Source: Paraspadella gotoi (Eukaryota; Chaetognatha). Taken from it: a stretch of DNA of 64,000 nucleotides. Positions 1 through 12,563 of this stretch are shown in pieces. Position 1 is the stretch's first letter, and each line of letters begins with the position of its first letter. The stretch spans positions 1,168,262-1,232,261 of the forward strand of contig JBJCIZ010000744.1 of assembly GCA_051294375.1 (NCBI GenBank), read 5' to 3'. The notes under the pieces were generated by a model that saw only the letters and a list, made by a program, of their open reading frames with translations, did not search any database and was not told the origin of the DNA. A program made the translations under genes and the position numbers.

Positions 1-147
1 TGAAAATCTCAACCTCCCCTGGAGAACCGTTATCCGAATGATCTTTTCCAGAGTGGGTGATTAGGAAAGCCCCCATAAATTCTACCCCTAGGGGCAAAAG
101 CTCCTTTTCCCACCCCCTCCTTCCCCTAAAGGGGAATAATCTTCCTC

Positions 148-3100
148 CTAATCTTCCTCAGAGTCAAGATCATCCGTTGAATGCGGAAGAGGAGAACCCG
201 ATGCGTGGGGTGGACCCGGGGAAGACCCCCCCGGGCCGTACGAGTTCGCGTTGCTGTGGGCGCTGAATAAGAATTTATTTATTTTAGTTAATAAATCTGT
301 GATATTTTTTAATTAATTTTATTGGTTAAAGAGACATTGATAATTTTATACATGTTTTGAAGCATTGCATTAAACAACCCAACACGCGCTAAGGAGTTTC
401 CTGTGCCTCGACTAGCTCCTTCTATTCAGATCTGTTCCTTATCTTACCACACTGTCCAATCCCTTTGAATCACAGCATTCAGCAATAGACCAACCTGTCC
501 TGGCCTTCTTGCCTCCTGCTCCTCTGCAGCTCGTCCAGCCGCCTGAGCAGTTGATCCCTCAGTGCGAGCAGCTCGCGGTTGCGCAGATGGATGGCTCCTG
601 GGGTCGCATGCGCGGGTTCCATCGCACGAAGTAGTTCGTCCACAACTGATCCGGCGGAGGCTGGCCACGGGATGCAGCACGTGGGTGCAGTAGTAGGGGG
701 CGAAGAGGGGTGAGGAATTCCTCGATGGTTGCTGGAATGAGGAGATGGAGGGGGGGGGAAGAGAAAGGAAGGGAAGACAAAAGCAGGAAGGAGAGAAGAG
801 GGGGACATAATACCAGTTTCGATCAAATCCAAATTCCAGAGCAAAAAAAACCAAAAAACAAGTTCACATTTAATTACAAAATGCGATGCTATATTTTAAT
901 TAAACAAGAACTATAATTCAAATGTGTTGCGCCGCAGTGACTGCTCTAATCACGATATGATATGACGTGACATAACACGACTACATGACTACATTAACTT
1001 CTCAGCCCGCGTATTTAAAGACATACACTGCATCAAAATTCCGTCTTTTAATCTATTTTAGTTTTAGGATTTCTTGAAAGCGGCGATTGCAGTCCCTTAG
1101 ATTTGAGCTTTTTTCTGTCTTAGCAACCAACTATAAGGAAATTCTATGCATTTTTAACGTAAGTGAAACAGACCGATGGACAGACATACCGACCGACGGA
1201 CGAAAAGTAACTTATAAAGTTGCTCCGCGAGTACTCGCGCGCAACTAACAAGTACCGATCACCGTCCATCGGCAGGAAAAAGGAAAACAACAACCAATCA
1301 TCACCAATCAATCAATCCATTGAAACCACCACCTGTTGACGAGCGACCAGAGGACTGAGTTCGATCCTTGACCTTTTCCTGGTTCTCTCCTTCTCCGAAT
1401 TGAAGAGGAAAGTCCCGAAGAGGTTGGAGTAGAGATGATCCAAGACGGTGATGAGGAAATACTCGCTTGAATTCCAACGCGTGAGGAAACTGGTTGCTGA
1501 TCTGTGTTGGGGGCGGCGGTGGGGAGGGGGGAGAAGGGGGGCAAGGTGGAATATGAGGGGAGGGGGGTGGGAGGAAAGAGAAAGAGAAAAGGGTTGTACC
1601 GGCGTAGCAAAATGAGATCCGAGTTACATCGATCAAATTAGCACTTTAATTGCAAAGATGCAAGTCGAAAATTTGAGACCTTATCAATTTTTCCCCCTCA
1701 GAGCCGAGGCCACGCTAATAATATCAGCTCAACTCCCTTCTATTTGATTTCATTATTTTTACGGAAACGCTACGAAAAGCAAGCCTCGACGAGCCGCTTC
1801 AACGCAAGACATTTGAAAAAGACGACAAAGTAAATCAAAATCAAGTTATTACTCTAATAGACTAATAGAAGAAAATAACGCCAAAACTTGTAAAACACCG
1901 CAACATGCCAAATGAGATTATGAACGCTCCCCAACACACTACCTGCCAACGCAGTCGATAAACTGTAGAAATACTGGGATCGGTCCGGGTCGGGAGTGTT
2001 TGTCTTCGCCGTGACCGACGCGTTGCCGCAAACTTGTGGCCGAAAGCCAGCCACTCTTTCTCGATGAGGACCTCGAATCCGGCGAACGGTTCTTAAGGGG
2101 AGGGAATGTTATGGTACTAATGATTATAATTATAATCAATGTGACTTTTATCACGTCTGTCTGTCGCTTTTTGATCCATTATTCTCATCTTCATCGGTCA
2201 ATATTATTTCTTTCACCACAAATAATCATTATGCTCATTATCACAGTCTTCATCTTTATACAACATCATTTTTATCACCATAACCACAAAAATCATAAGA
2301 ACAATCATCATATCTTCAGAGATAATAATCATTATCATCGTCATCCTCACGCATATAACAATGCTGACCCCCTCCCCCCCCCTCACCGATAATAAGGATC
2401 GAGCAGGCAGCATGGCGAGTGAGGTTAGCTGCGAGGTCCTGTCCCATCCGTCCGAGCAGTGGACCAGGACCGAGGTCTTGTTCCCCTCGACGGTGTGGGC
2501 GATGCGGACGGCGCCGGCCAGGATGAACTTTATGTGCTCAACAGTGCGTCGACTCGAGATTCGACAACCTGTTTGGCGAAGGGGGGGGGCAAGTGAGAGG
2601 AAAACGGAGGGGGGGGGTTGAGAGGAGAGCAGGGGGAAAGAGAGAGACGATGAGGGTTAATGAGAGAAGAAAAGAGGAAAGGAAAGATAGGTATAAAAGT
2701 AGAGTGGAGGGAGGAGATAGAAGGAGACCAATTGGAAGGTGAAGGTTGAGGCAGAATCGGGAGATAAGCAAAGACGGAGGTCAAGAAAGGTAATTATTAA
2801 TTATTAATTATTAACGACATTTCGTCATCAATGATCACAGTTTAGTCGCTTAAAAACCAAGTTGTCTTCCGACCAAAAACGACATCGATCACTATCACCA
2901 ATTCCTTCAATAAATTCACACGAATTCCTCCCTCAAAACCTAATCACCCAATCACCAATGAGGAAAACCCAATCACCTTGAACGCAATTCCTCTCACCAA
3001 TGATTATCGTCCGATGGTGGGAAAGACGAGTTCCTTGAGTTTTCGCAGTGACTCCCTCATCACGTGAATGTTGTGAATGTCGAGGAAGACGAGGTCGATG

Positions 3101-6100
3101 TTTTGATAAACTTCGTCGTTCTCGTATCCACCGCTTTCGCTTTGTTCGCCACCGCGTTAACCGACGGTCTGATGAGGAAAAGAAAAGACGAGTGTTGGCC
3201 TTTTCTCTTGGTTTTCGTTTGTTTGTTAAAATTGGTCGTTTGTTGTAAAAAGCGGGTGTCGTCGAAATTGGTCTTAGTTTGATGTTACTTGTGAAGGCCG
3301 AACGCCCTCGACGCTCTTTCTCTCTTCGCCCATCGAGAACCAGACCTTATGTGTCACCTGACCACCTGACCGGTCTGCTGTCAGGTCGCCCTTGCTCTAA
3401 CGACTTTCTTCGATCGAGGCCGTCACCACAAGATCCACAACTGATTCAACACTCGAACCCGTCACGACGTTAGCTGACTTTTGACTCGCTTTAAACATAA
3501 TACTATGTTATACAACTTGTTGTTTAATGTTTGTTGTTGTATTTTCGATTGTTGAACCGTTGATTGCTTGTGTAGAGGAAGTAATGGATACAATATTTTG
3601 GCGGTAAGGATTTCGAGGTGAAAAAACAAAAGAAAACTAGTCCTTTTAAGTCAAAGTCAAATTCCAACCAGGGTCAACTTTGATAACAATCAACGGTTCC
3701 CAGGTTCCCACCTGGCGTCCATTATGGCAAGCTTGTAGCTCTGAGCATTGGCCTCCATTATGTGTGAATGTATTTTTCATCCTCTTTACATCTTTTCCCG
3801 CCGACTCCGACCATGGCTGGAAGGAAAAAAAAAAATTTTGTTCGTGAGTCTTTTCAGTCCATTCGTTGATTAGTTGACAATTTCTGATTAATTTCAAGTC
3901 GGTGTTTGTTCACTGAAAATCTTAATAATAATAATATTAATATTAATTAATATTACTTGAGAGCTCCGAGTTATCGTGGCTGCGATTCCGGTGAATCCAG
4001 GAAAGAACTGAAAGCGAGACCGGGATCGGAATTGCGCCACGGCTGGAAAAGAGACAAAAAAAGAGTATTAAACATTGTTATACATTATACAAAATACATT
4101 TGACTAAATAATCAAACTGATAACAATTCAAATCTGATCAAAACGCAAACCGATATTCCACAATCGGCCAACTTACCCCTGAGATCTTCGTCGGAGGCGG
4201 CCTGAGGGACGCCAAGAGCGAAGGGTAAGTATCGCAAAATTCGAATCGCTCGTTGATCCTCGCGATCCGCCACGACTCGTTGGAGGCCCATTCGCTTCAA
4301 CTCTATTCAATGGTTAATTCAGTATTATAATCAATGTTTTTAATACATTCATCAACGGGTTCATTACCTTGAGCGCGTCGTAAACGCTCCAGCCGTTTTC
4401 CTCGTACTCTTCCGTGTACTCGTAGGCAAAGAGCGGAAGTTGTGCGAAAGTGGAAAAGCGTATTGTTGCAGCTTTTCGAAGACTTGACGTCTGGAAAAAA
4501 GTTAAATCAAATTTAGATATTAAGATTTGGTAATATAACGGGAGAAAATATATACATTTAGGCATCAATGAAATTTCATCCCATATAATATCTACTAGAA
4601 TTCATTTATTCTGACCTACAGCTAATTAATTAATTATTCATTCATTCATTCATTCATTCCATCCTTTCAGCCGGAATCGATTCATTCAGTCGCCAAAATC
4701 TTTCAAACAGATAAAATTAATAATCGGTTTCCAAAAAAAAACAAAAAAAAAAAAACAAACTTTTAAACCTTAGCCTCACCTGGAATGATTTTCCTGTTTA
4801 CAAGCGAATTTCTCAAATTGCGAATATCTTTGCAAAATATTTCGATTCCGTACGAATTTCTCCGCGCGAAGTTTGTCGCCCACTTTTTCCACGCGGACGA
4901 CGACGCCCAAAGGGACGTCGAGAACGAAGGGAGGGTCCTTGGGATTTATGACGGTCGTTAACCGATTGACCGAGGTCGTTACCGATTGACCGAGGTCGTA
5001 AATCACTCACGACTTTTAACCGTTAACCCGTTTTATACCTGGTGAATACTGCAGAAATACAACTTGTAATTTGTGACTGATAAGGTTCGGGAATGGTTTG
5101 GGGGAAAGTGGAATACGGGCAGAGGTAAGTCACGTCCATGGCTTTGCCTGAAACACGATCAATTTCTAAATTTATATTCAAATTTGTAATAATAAATAAT
5201 TTTAAACATCAGCAATGCCTAAATATTATTAGAATAAAAGTATAGTTCATATAAATTTTAAAATTTAAACGCCGTTAAGGGCTATAGGGGAGTCAGCAAA
5301 CCGTGAAATGGGTATAAAACCAGGGCCCAACCATAACCTTACCCTTCCCCCCGCCCATCCTCTCAAAAACTTACCCTGAACGCGTTCCCCCGGCAGCAGC
5401 GGGGGATCTTCCGAGGGGACGAGCTTGGCGGCTTCTTTGAAGACCGCGGCTCTTGTTGCTTCATCACATTTTCCGCGACGTCGATGTCGAACTGCTCGGG
5501 CTCGAGCAGAGGCTCTGCGCGGAGGACGAAAATTCCATTTGCATATTGCGGTTTAAATTAGGACATAAATGTTAACTGAATTAAAAAGACTGTTTTGCTT
5601 GGCCCATTGGGGTATTCTCAAGCTTTACAAGCATCGATAATTATCTCGCTGACTGAAAATAACTGAGCTCGCCGAAGCGGTTGCTAACAACACATGAGCA
5701 AATTCATCGTTTCTAACAGATTTTAAAAGAAAGTGAGAGGGGAAAGAAGGAGAGAGGAAAGAAGGGAGAGAGGAAAGAGGGAGAGAGGAAAGACGGGAGA
5801 GAGGAAAGACGGGAGAGAGAAAAAGGGAGAGAGGAAAGAAGGGAGAGAGGAAAGGGGAAGGATGGAAAGGAGAGGCAGAAAGAAAGGTATGATGAAAGAG
5901 AAAAAGTAGAAAAAAAAACAAAATGAGAAAGGTAGGAAAGGAAGGAAGGAAAAAAGGAATGAAATAAGCAAAGAAGGAAGGAAAAAAGAAAATGGGGGGG
6001 GAGGAAAGAGAAAGAAAACGAAGACGGAAAAGAATTTAAGAGCCGAAAAAAAAAAACAACAACGACAACTCGTTACCTTTGAAGGCGATCCGGCCTTCTC

Positions 6101-6135
6101 AGAATGAGTCGTGTCTGTGCTGACCATTGAGTCGC
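148..6135 (-). CDS. MTMR2: Myotubularin-type phosphoinositide 3-phosphatase, spliced, many exons
   Basis: Removes the 3-phosphate of PI3P and PI(3,5)P2 on endosomal membranes. Fourteen exons can be placed on the minus strand by homology and GT-AG borders: 6077-6135, 5375-5514, 5039-5147, 4779-4937, 4368-4490, 4178-4302, 3957-4042, 3712-3816, 2998-3168, 2387-2569, 1943-2091, 1333-1501, 495-731 and 148-262. Together they give about 643 residues, the usual length. The catalytic CX5R loop reads HCSDGWDRT (2435-2461). Other family blocks seen are [80 protein letters not shown] and [11 protein letters not shown], followed by a short coiled coil and an acidic tail. Single-base indels break the frame in most exons (for example at the TRxSLWS and EFNEYFL blocks); I take them as sequence errors. 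The first coding exon is not identified. The symbol is tentative: invertebrates usually have one gene for the MTM1/MTMR1/MTMR2 group. Confidence 0.9.
890..1239 (+). mobile_element. Short form of the palindrome-ended dispersed element
   Basis: About 350 bp in an MTMR intron, matching the two ends of 49045-50101. It ends exactly in CGCGAGTACTCGCG (1226-1239), a perfect palindrome, preceded by cagaccgatggacagacataccgaccgac. No coding capacity. Confidence 0.6.
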
Positions 6136-6466
6136 CTGAGAAAAAGAAAGAATCGCTGTTAAGCGAAAAATCGGCGACATCGCGACGACACACTCGTCCC
6201 ATCCCCAGCAACTTAAAACCACCTCGACAAACCGTCTAACCACTCTTCACCACTTTTACCACGACCCAAAACCACAGATCATCCCCCGCGACACAACATT
6301 CAAACCTCGCTCAACCACATTTCCATAATCCACGAACCACTCCAAATCCCCCACCTCGCCAAACTCCCTCTTCACCACGCCCCAGAATCCCCCCTCACGA
6401 TCACGGCGACGTCGGATCCCAGATTTCTCCATTCTCCTTTCCCCCCCCCTCCCTTCCCTCTCCTAG

Positions 6467-6675
6467 TACTAGATTAGCTGGGCCGGCGATGAATGAGAAA
6501 ATTTTAAAGAGTGAGGCTAACAATCAGGCCTTTATATACTAGTTTTGGTGGGCTCGTGAGAGTTGGAAAAATTTAAAGGCAAGGGCCTTACGATCGGCGC
6601 TTTCTATACTAGATTGGAGGAGCTGGTGAGAAATTAGAAAAAATTTTAAATTTGGGCTTATAATCGGACTAATGC
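6467..6675 (+). repeat. Three diverged about 70-bp tandem units
   Basis: Each unit starts near actag and carries a ggtgggctcgtgag-like segment, an AT-rich ttttaaa stretch and a ggcttatnatcgg-like end. Units begin near 6467, 6538 and 6609. They lie upstream of the last recognisable MTMR exon, in a probable 5' intron or promoter region. The block recurs at about 9327-9530 in the sister copy. Confidence 0.5.
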
Positions 6676-7597
6676 GAACTCCCCCCCCCCGTTCTGGCTC
6701 GATAGCGAGGCCCTGTGATATTTTCCGTCATCCACCCTACTAAGCTCTTATAGTGCCCCCCCCCCTCCCCCCCTTACCATCTCCGGCGACGTCCGATCCT
6801 AATCCCAGATGCTCCATCCTCTCTCCATCGATGGCGGGAATTCGAGAGTGTGGTCGGTCGAAGGCTGCGCCGCCTCCTCCTCCACCTCCTCCTCCTCTTG
6901 GGCCCGCTACCTGGCGCCCATGTCGATCGTTCATATCAACAACGACAACAACCGTCTTTTTGCTTTTCTTTTTTTGCGGTTTTGTTTTTTGTTGTTTTTT
7001 TTTTGGTTTTTTTTTATTTGGATAACGACGACGGGGAAGGAGATTTCTGGGAAATGCTAAGCTCAGGTTTTATAAATCCGGCTTCGGCGAGGCGGCGTTG
7101 TTTTACTGCTGCTGCTGCGGAGGAGGATCTTCTACGGTTGCTGAGGAATTCGCTGTGCTGCGGCGGACGAAACGTTCGGCGGGTTGGAGTCGTTGAAGGT
7201 GGCAAAGGGAAAAAAACGCTCCTTTTAACTAAGTTGAGAATAAACAAGAATAAAAAAGAATCATAATTATATAATATATTCGAAGGAAAAAAAAACATTT
7301 CCAAAAATAACATTGGAAAAATTTTTAAGAAAAAAAGTCTGGAATAAGAATTATAACTAATTAAAACTATAAAAAAACGATTTTTCCAAAAAAGGAAACG
7401 CCATTTGGCAGGGTTACAATCAATTCCTATCTATAGAAAATCAAACGCATTTAAATCTACACTGGAGTAAAACAAAAAAAAGCTGCGAAATGTTAAGTTT
7501 AACAAAAATTGATAGATAAAAAATCTTAAATTTTGGCCGTTTTGTTGGCGGCCAATTCTCCCTGAGAAATTTCCCGTTTCAAAGAACAACGCGGCGT
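6676..7597. other. Low-complexity stretch 5' of MTMR, no gene recognised
   Basis: The stretch contains C-, T- and GA-rich tracts and open frames with biased composition (poly-G/P, poly-F). A short ATG frame at 6934-6911 ends in a CAG|GTAGC donor and could be a first exon, but its phase does not fit the next MTMR exon, so I leave it uncalled. Confidence 0.4.
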
Positions 7598-7622
7598 NNN
7601 NNNNNNNNNNNNNNNNNNNNNN
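7598..7622. other. Assembly gap of 25 N
   Basis: A fixed-size N run. The flanking sequences overlap by about 2.9 kb, so the true gap is probably negative, meaning the contigs overlap. Confidence 0.95.
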
Positions 7623-10526
7623 AATTCAAATAATCGGTTTCCAAAAAAAAACAAAAAAAAAAAAACAAACTTTTAAAACCTTAGCCTCACCTGGAATGAT
7701 TTTCCTGTTTACAAGCGAATTCTCAAATTGCGAATATCTTTGCAAAATATTTCGATTCCGTACGAATTTCTCCGCGCGAAGTTGTGCGCCCACTTTTTCC
7801 ACGCGGACGACGACGCCCAAAGGGACGTCGAGAACGAAAGGGAGGGTCCTTGGGAGTTTATTGACCGAGGTCGTTAAATCATCACGACTTTTAACCGTTA
7901 ACACCCTTTTATACTGGTGAATACTGCAGAAATACAACTTGTAATTTGTGACTGATAAGTTCCGGGAATGGTTTGGGGGAAAGTGGATACGGGCAGAGGT
8001 AAGTCACGTCCATGGCTTTGCCTGAAACACGATCAATTCTAAATTTATATCAATTTGATAATATAATTTTAAACATGCAGAATGCCTAAATATTATTGAA
8101 TAAAAGTAAGTTCATATAATTTTAAAATTTAAACGCCGTTAAGGGCTATAGGGAGGGAAACATGCTAAAAATCGGTATATAACTTACATCGGCAACCAAT
8201 CCATTATCGACCCTTGCCCATAATACTTCTATTCTAAGCAGAAGTAAACTCTAATGGTTAAACCGGCCCATCCTCCCCGATCTAAAACTTACCCTGAACG
8301 CGTTCCCCCGGCAGCAGCGGGGGATCTTCCGAGGGGACGAGCTTGGCGGCTTCTTTGAAGACCCGCGGCTCTTGTTGCTTCATCACATTTTGCGACGTCG
8401 ATGTCGAACTGCTCGGCTCGAGCAGAGGCTCTGCGCGAGGACGAAAATCCATTTGCATATTGCGGTTTAAATTAGGATAAATGTTAACTGAATTAAAAAG
8501 ACTGTTTTGCTTGGCCGGGGTATTCTCAAGCTTTACAAGCATCGATAATTATCTCGCTGACTGAAAATAACTGAGCTCGCCGAAGCGGTTGCTAACAACA
8601 CATGAGCAAATTCAATCGTTCTAACAGATTTATAAAAGATAAGTGAGAGGGGAACAGAAGGGAGAGAGGAAGAAGGGAGAGAGGAAAGAGGGAGAGAGGA
8701 AAGACGGGAGAGAGGAAAGACGGGGAAGAGAGGAAGAAGAGGGAAAGGATGGGAAAGGAGAGGCAGAAAGAAAGGTATGATGAAAGAGAAAAGTAGAAAA
8801 AAACAAAATGAGAAAGGTAGGAAAGGAAGGAAGGAAAAAAGGAAGAATGAAAGAAGGGGAAAAGAGGGGGAGGAAAGAGAAAGAAAACGAAGACGGAAAA
8901 GAATTAAGAGCCGAAAACAACAACAACGACAACTCGTTACCTTTGAAGGCGATCCGGCTTCTCAGAATGAGTGGTGTCTTGCTGACCATTGAGTCCGCCT
9001 GAGAAAAAGAAAGAATCGCTGTTAAGCGAAAAATCGGGACATCGGACGACACACTCGTCCCATCCCCAGCAACTTAAAACCACCTCGAAAACCGTCTAAC
9101 CACTCTTCACCACTTTTACACACGACCCAAAACCACAGATCATCCCCCGCGACACAACATTCAAACTCGCTCAACCACCATTTCCATAATCCACCGAACC
9201 ACTCCAAATCCCCACCTCGCCAAACTCCCTCTTCACCACGCCCCAGAATCCCCCCTTCACGATCACGGCGACGTCGGATCCCAGATCTCCATTCTCCTTT
9301 CCCCCCCCTCCCTTCCCTCCCTAGTACTAGATTAGCGGGGCCGGCGATGAATGAGAAAATTTTAAAGAGTGAGGCTAACAATCAGGCCTTATATATACTA
9401 TTTTGGTGGGCTCGTGAGAGGTTGGAAAAATAAAGGCAGGGCCTTACGATCGGCTTCTATACTAGATTGGAGGAGCTGGTGAGAAATTAGAAAAATTTAA
9501 ATGGCTTATAATCGGACTAATGGAACTCCCCCCCCGTTCTGGCTCGATAGAGGCCTTGCTGTGAGTTGTATGGTTATACCGTCATCCACCCTACTAGCTT
9601 AAGTAGTCTCCCATAACATTTTCCCACACTACTTAGGGCTTCATCTCCGAAGTCGACGTGTCACATCCCTCACCACTCCGTGCTCGGCTCATAGGAGCCT
9701 GTGTTTCCGTCATCCACTACTACTCTTAAGTCCCCTCCATCTCCGCACGTGCCTATCCAGATGCTCTCCTCCTAGTGGCGGGAATTCGAGAGTGTGGTCG
9801 GTCGAAGGCTGCGCCGCCTCCCTCCTCCACCTCCTCCTCCTCTTTGGGCCCGCTACTGGCGCCCATGTCGATCGTTCATATCAACAACACAACAACCGTC
9901 TTTTTGCTTTTCTTTTTTGCGGTTTTGTTTTTTGTTGGTTTTTTTTTTTTTTTTTTTTTATTTGGATAACGACGACGGGAAGGAGATTTCTGGGAAATGC
10001 TAGCTCAGGTTTTATAAATCCGGCTTCGGCGAGGCGGCGTTGTTTTACTGCTGCTGCTGCTGCGGAGGATCTTCTACGGTTGCTGAGAATTCGCTGTGCG
10101 CGGCGGAAAAGTTCGGCGGGTTGGAGTCGTTGAAGGTGGCAAAGGGAAAAAAACGCTCCTTTTAACTAAGTTGAGAAAAACAAGAATAAAAAAGAATCAT
10201 AATTATATAATATATTCGAAGGAAAAAAAACATTTCCAAAAATAACATTGGAAAAATTTTTAAGAAAAAAAGTCTGGAATAAGAATTATAACTAATTAAA
10301 AACTATAAAAAAACGATTTTTCCAAAAAAGGAAACGCCATTTGCAGGGTTACAATCAATTCCTATCTATAGAAAATCAAACGCATTTAAATCTACACTGG
10401 AGTAAAACAAAAAAAGCTGCGAAATTAAGTTTAACAAAAATTGATAGATAAAAAATCTTAAATTTTGGCCGTTTTGTTGGCGCATTCTCCCTGAGAAATT
10501 TCCCGTTTCAAAGAACAACGCGGCGT
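7623..10526 (+). repeat. Right copy of the 2.9-kb block (overlapping contig end)
   Basis: Near-identical to 4716-7597. The main real difference is at about 9550-9775, where this copy holds some 120 extra bases of CT-rich sequence relative to about 6700-6830. After 10526 the sequence becomes unique and the OBI1 stop codon follows within 10 bases. Confidence 0.85.
7691..8998 (-). pseudogene. Repeated MTMR exons in the overlap block (probable artefact)
   Basis: Four of the five 5'-most MTMR exons are present again at 7691-7848, 7915-8021, 8293-8430 and 8941-8998; the fifth (4779-4937) corresponds to 7691-7848, so the set is 5' only. No phosphatase domain follows. The exon at 8293-8430 reads cleanly through the conserved [14 protein letters not shown] segment, whereas its counterpart at 5375-5514 carries an indel. 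This copy is therefore useful for correcting the gene, and is not evidence for a second locus. Confidence 0.75.
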
Positions 10527-10533
10527 CAGGATG

Positions 10534-12532
10534 TCAGCGTCGACAGGAAGAAGAAAACTCCGCACGCCGCAGCCGACGCTGCCGCGGCTCCTGTCGTCGA
10601 CGACGACGACGAATAAGCGAGAGAACCCCCAGTCGAGTCCGTCTCCGCCGCCGAGGACGCCGCCGAAGTAGCCCGCGCGCAGGAGCCGCCGCTCCAGCCG
10701 CTCCGTCGCGGCTTCCAGATTCGCGGCGCGACCGAACGTTCCTCTCCGCCGCCCGGATGAGCGTCAGACACTCCCGAATCTCCGGTTCCAACGTTTCGTC
10801 AACGGCGCTTCTCTTCTCCTCTCCCCAAGCTGCGGCGTCGGAAGGGATGAGAAATCGGCGCCGGAATGTTTCGCCGCCAGCGGCGCCGTACTCGATCCGC
10901 GAGAGGAAAGAGGGTCCGGACGGCGCCGGAAGGTTTGGCCGACGCGTCGAGGACGAGCAGATCGGAGAACGAAGGGAGAGAAGTCGGAGAGAGGAAGAGG
11001 GAGAGTCGGAGGAGGACGTAGGAGGACGAGAATCCGAGCGAAAAGAGTTGGCGAAGATCACGAGATCCTTTGAAGGAAATGGATCGTCCAGTGTGGTTTT
11101 ACGACGAGTCTCTTGAAGGTTGGAGGTCGATCTCAGCGGACAAGAGTCTTCTTTGCAAAACCTAACATAAATAATAGTTTTTAAAACCAAATTATCTTTA
11201 AGTAGACGTAATAATGACTTAAACGTTAATTCTTACTTGTGAAACGAACTGAGATGCTCGTTCTCCCTCTGCAACTTTTCCAAGTTGGTGTCGGCCAATT
11301 CCAAGGCCTTCTTCAGTCTGTCGGCCTCTCGTCTGGCCGACGCCACTTCCGTTTCCATGGCGACGGTGGCGTAGCGTCCCATCTTCGCGGGAGATCGAAG
11401 TTCGAGTCGAGATCGGAGTCGACTCGACTCCATCTCCAAATTTTCCTGGAATTCGATAAGTGTGGTTCAATATTGTCATTATTGTTATTATCATTATTAT
11501 TATTTTTATTATTATTAATATTATTATTATAATATTATATAGAGAATATACTTAGTTAAGGAATTTCGAAGATACAATTAAAAATAACAATTGCGTTTCT
11601 CTTTGTTTGTAGCGTTTTTGAAGCGTTCATTAAATTTACATATAATTTGAGCTCAATGAGATTTAAGCGAGGATTCTAATTCTAAAAGATCATTAACCTT
11701 CCAGTTTAAAAAACTAATTCGGTTGAGAATTTTACCGGGAATTGTAAAAACTCGAAAAACTAGAAAGGTGAGTTAATGAGAGACACATGGCTTAAGATTT
11801 AGTCAAAATAGAGTCAATGAAAAATAAATAAAAATAAACATGTTACCTCCATAAATAATTGGTTTTCTTTTTTATGAAATTGGTACAACCAATATAAAAA
11901 TTATCCATTCATTTAATATTGCAAGGATTATTATTGCATGTAAAGACCAAATCAAGATTCCTTGGCGAGATGATTACAATCTAAAGTAGTGGTCCTTTCA
12001 TACAATTAAAACATTCTCTACGGGAAGCTACAGGTCTAGATTGAAAACTATGTAATTACCTTGAAAGAGTGATGGAGGCCCTTAACTCAACAAAGCTTCT
12101 TTATCGATTGAAGCAAGATAGCTTATTTATTAAATGAATGGATAATTTTTATATTGGTTGTACCAATTTCATTTCATTCATAATCAAATCAGACTTCCCC
12201 CAAAAAAAAACAAACTCACCCTAATCCCTTTCAACCTCTCGTTCTCTCTCTTCAACGCGTCCATGTCCTTCAAGACGCTTTGATAAGTCTCGTTGGCTTC
12301 TTGCAATTTGGCCGTCAACCCGACGAGGACGGCCGACGTTTGAGGATCCCTCGGCGCTGCAGCCGCCGCCGCTTCGACCGACGCAGAGCTGCAGCGACTC
12401 AACTCTTCCTCCAACCTCCTCTTCTCGGCCTTCGACTCCTCGACCTCGGCCCGCAGGTCGGCGATCTCTTCCTCGTATTCGTTGAAGAGCAACTCGAGTC
12501 GCGCTCGTCTCAAACCCGCGCGACGCTGGTAA

Positions 12533-12563
<31 letters not shown>

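Larger units (their letters stand above)
4716..7597 (+). repeat. Left copy of a 2.9-kb near-identical block ending at an N gap
   Basis: The block recurs at 7623-10526 in the same order and orientation, differing mainly by one- to few-base indels in homopolymers. It ends exactly where the N run starts, and the sister copy ends at the same motif (gcggcgt) and then runs on into unique sequence. This is what unmerged overlapping contig ends look like. Here it carries the five 5'-most MTMR exons found. At 4960-5000 this copy has two 20-bp units where the other copy has one. Confidence 0.85.

Noticed and set aside
3279-3473. Plus-strand frame in the MTMR region
   Set aside because: It falls in an intron and contains short ggtcacc repeats, with no homology.
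5625-6211. F/S/L/P-rich minus-strand frames
   Set aside because: They translate a GGAAAGA/GAGAGG purine tract in an MTMR intron; only the short exon at 6077-6135 has homology.
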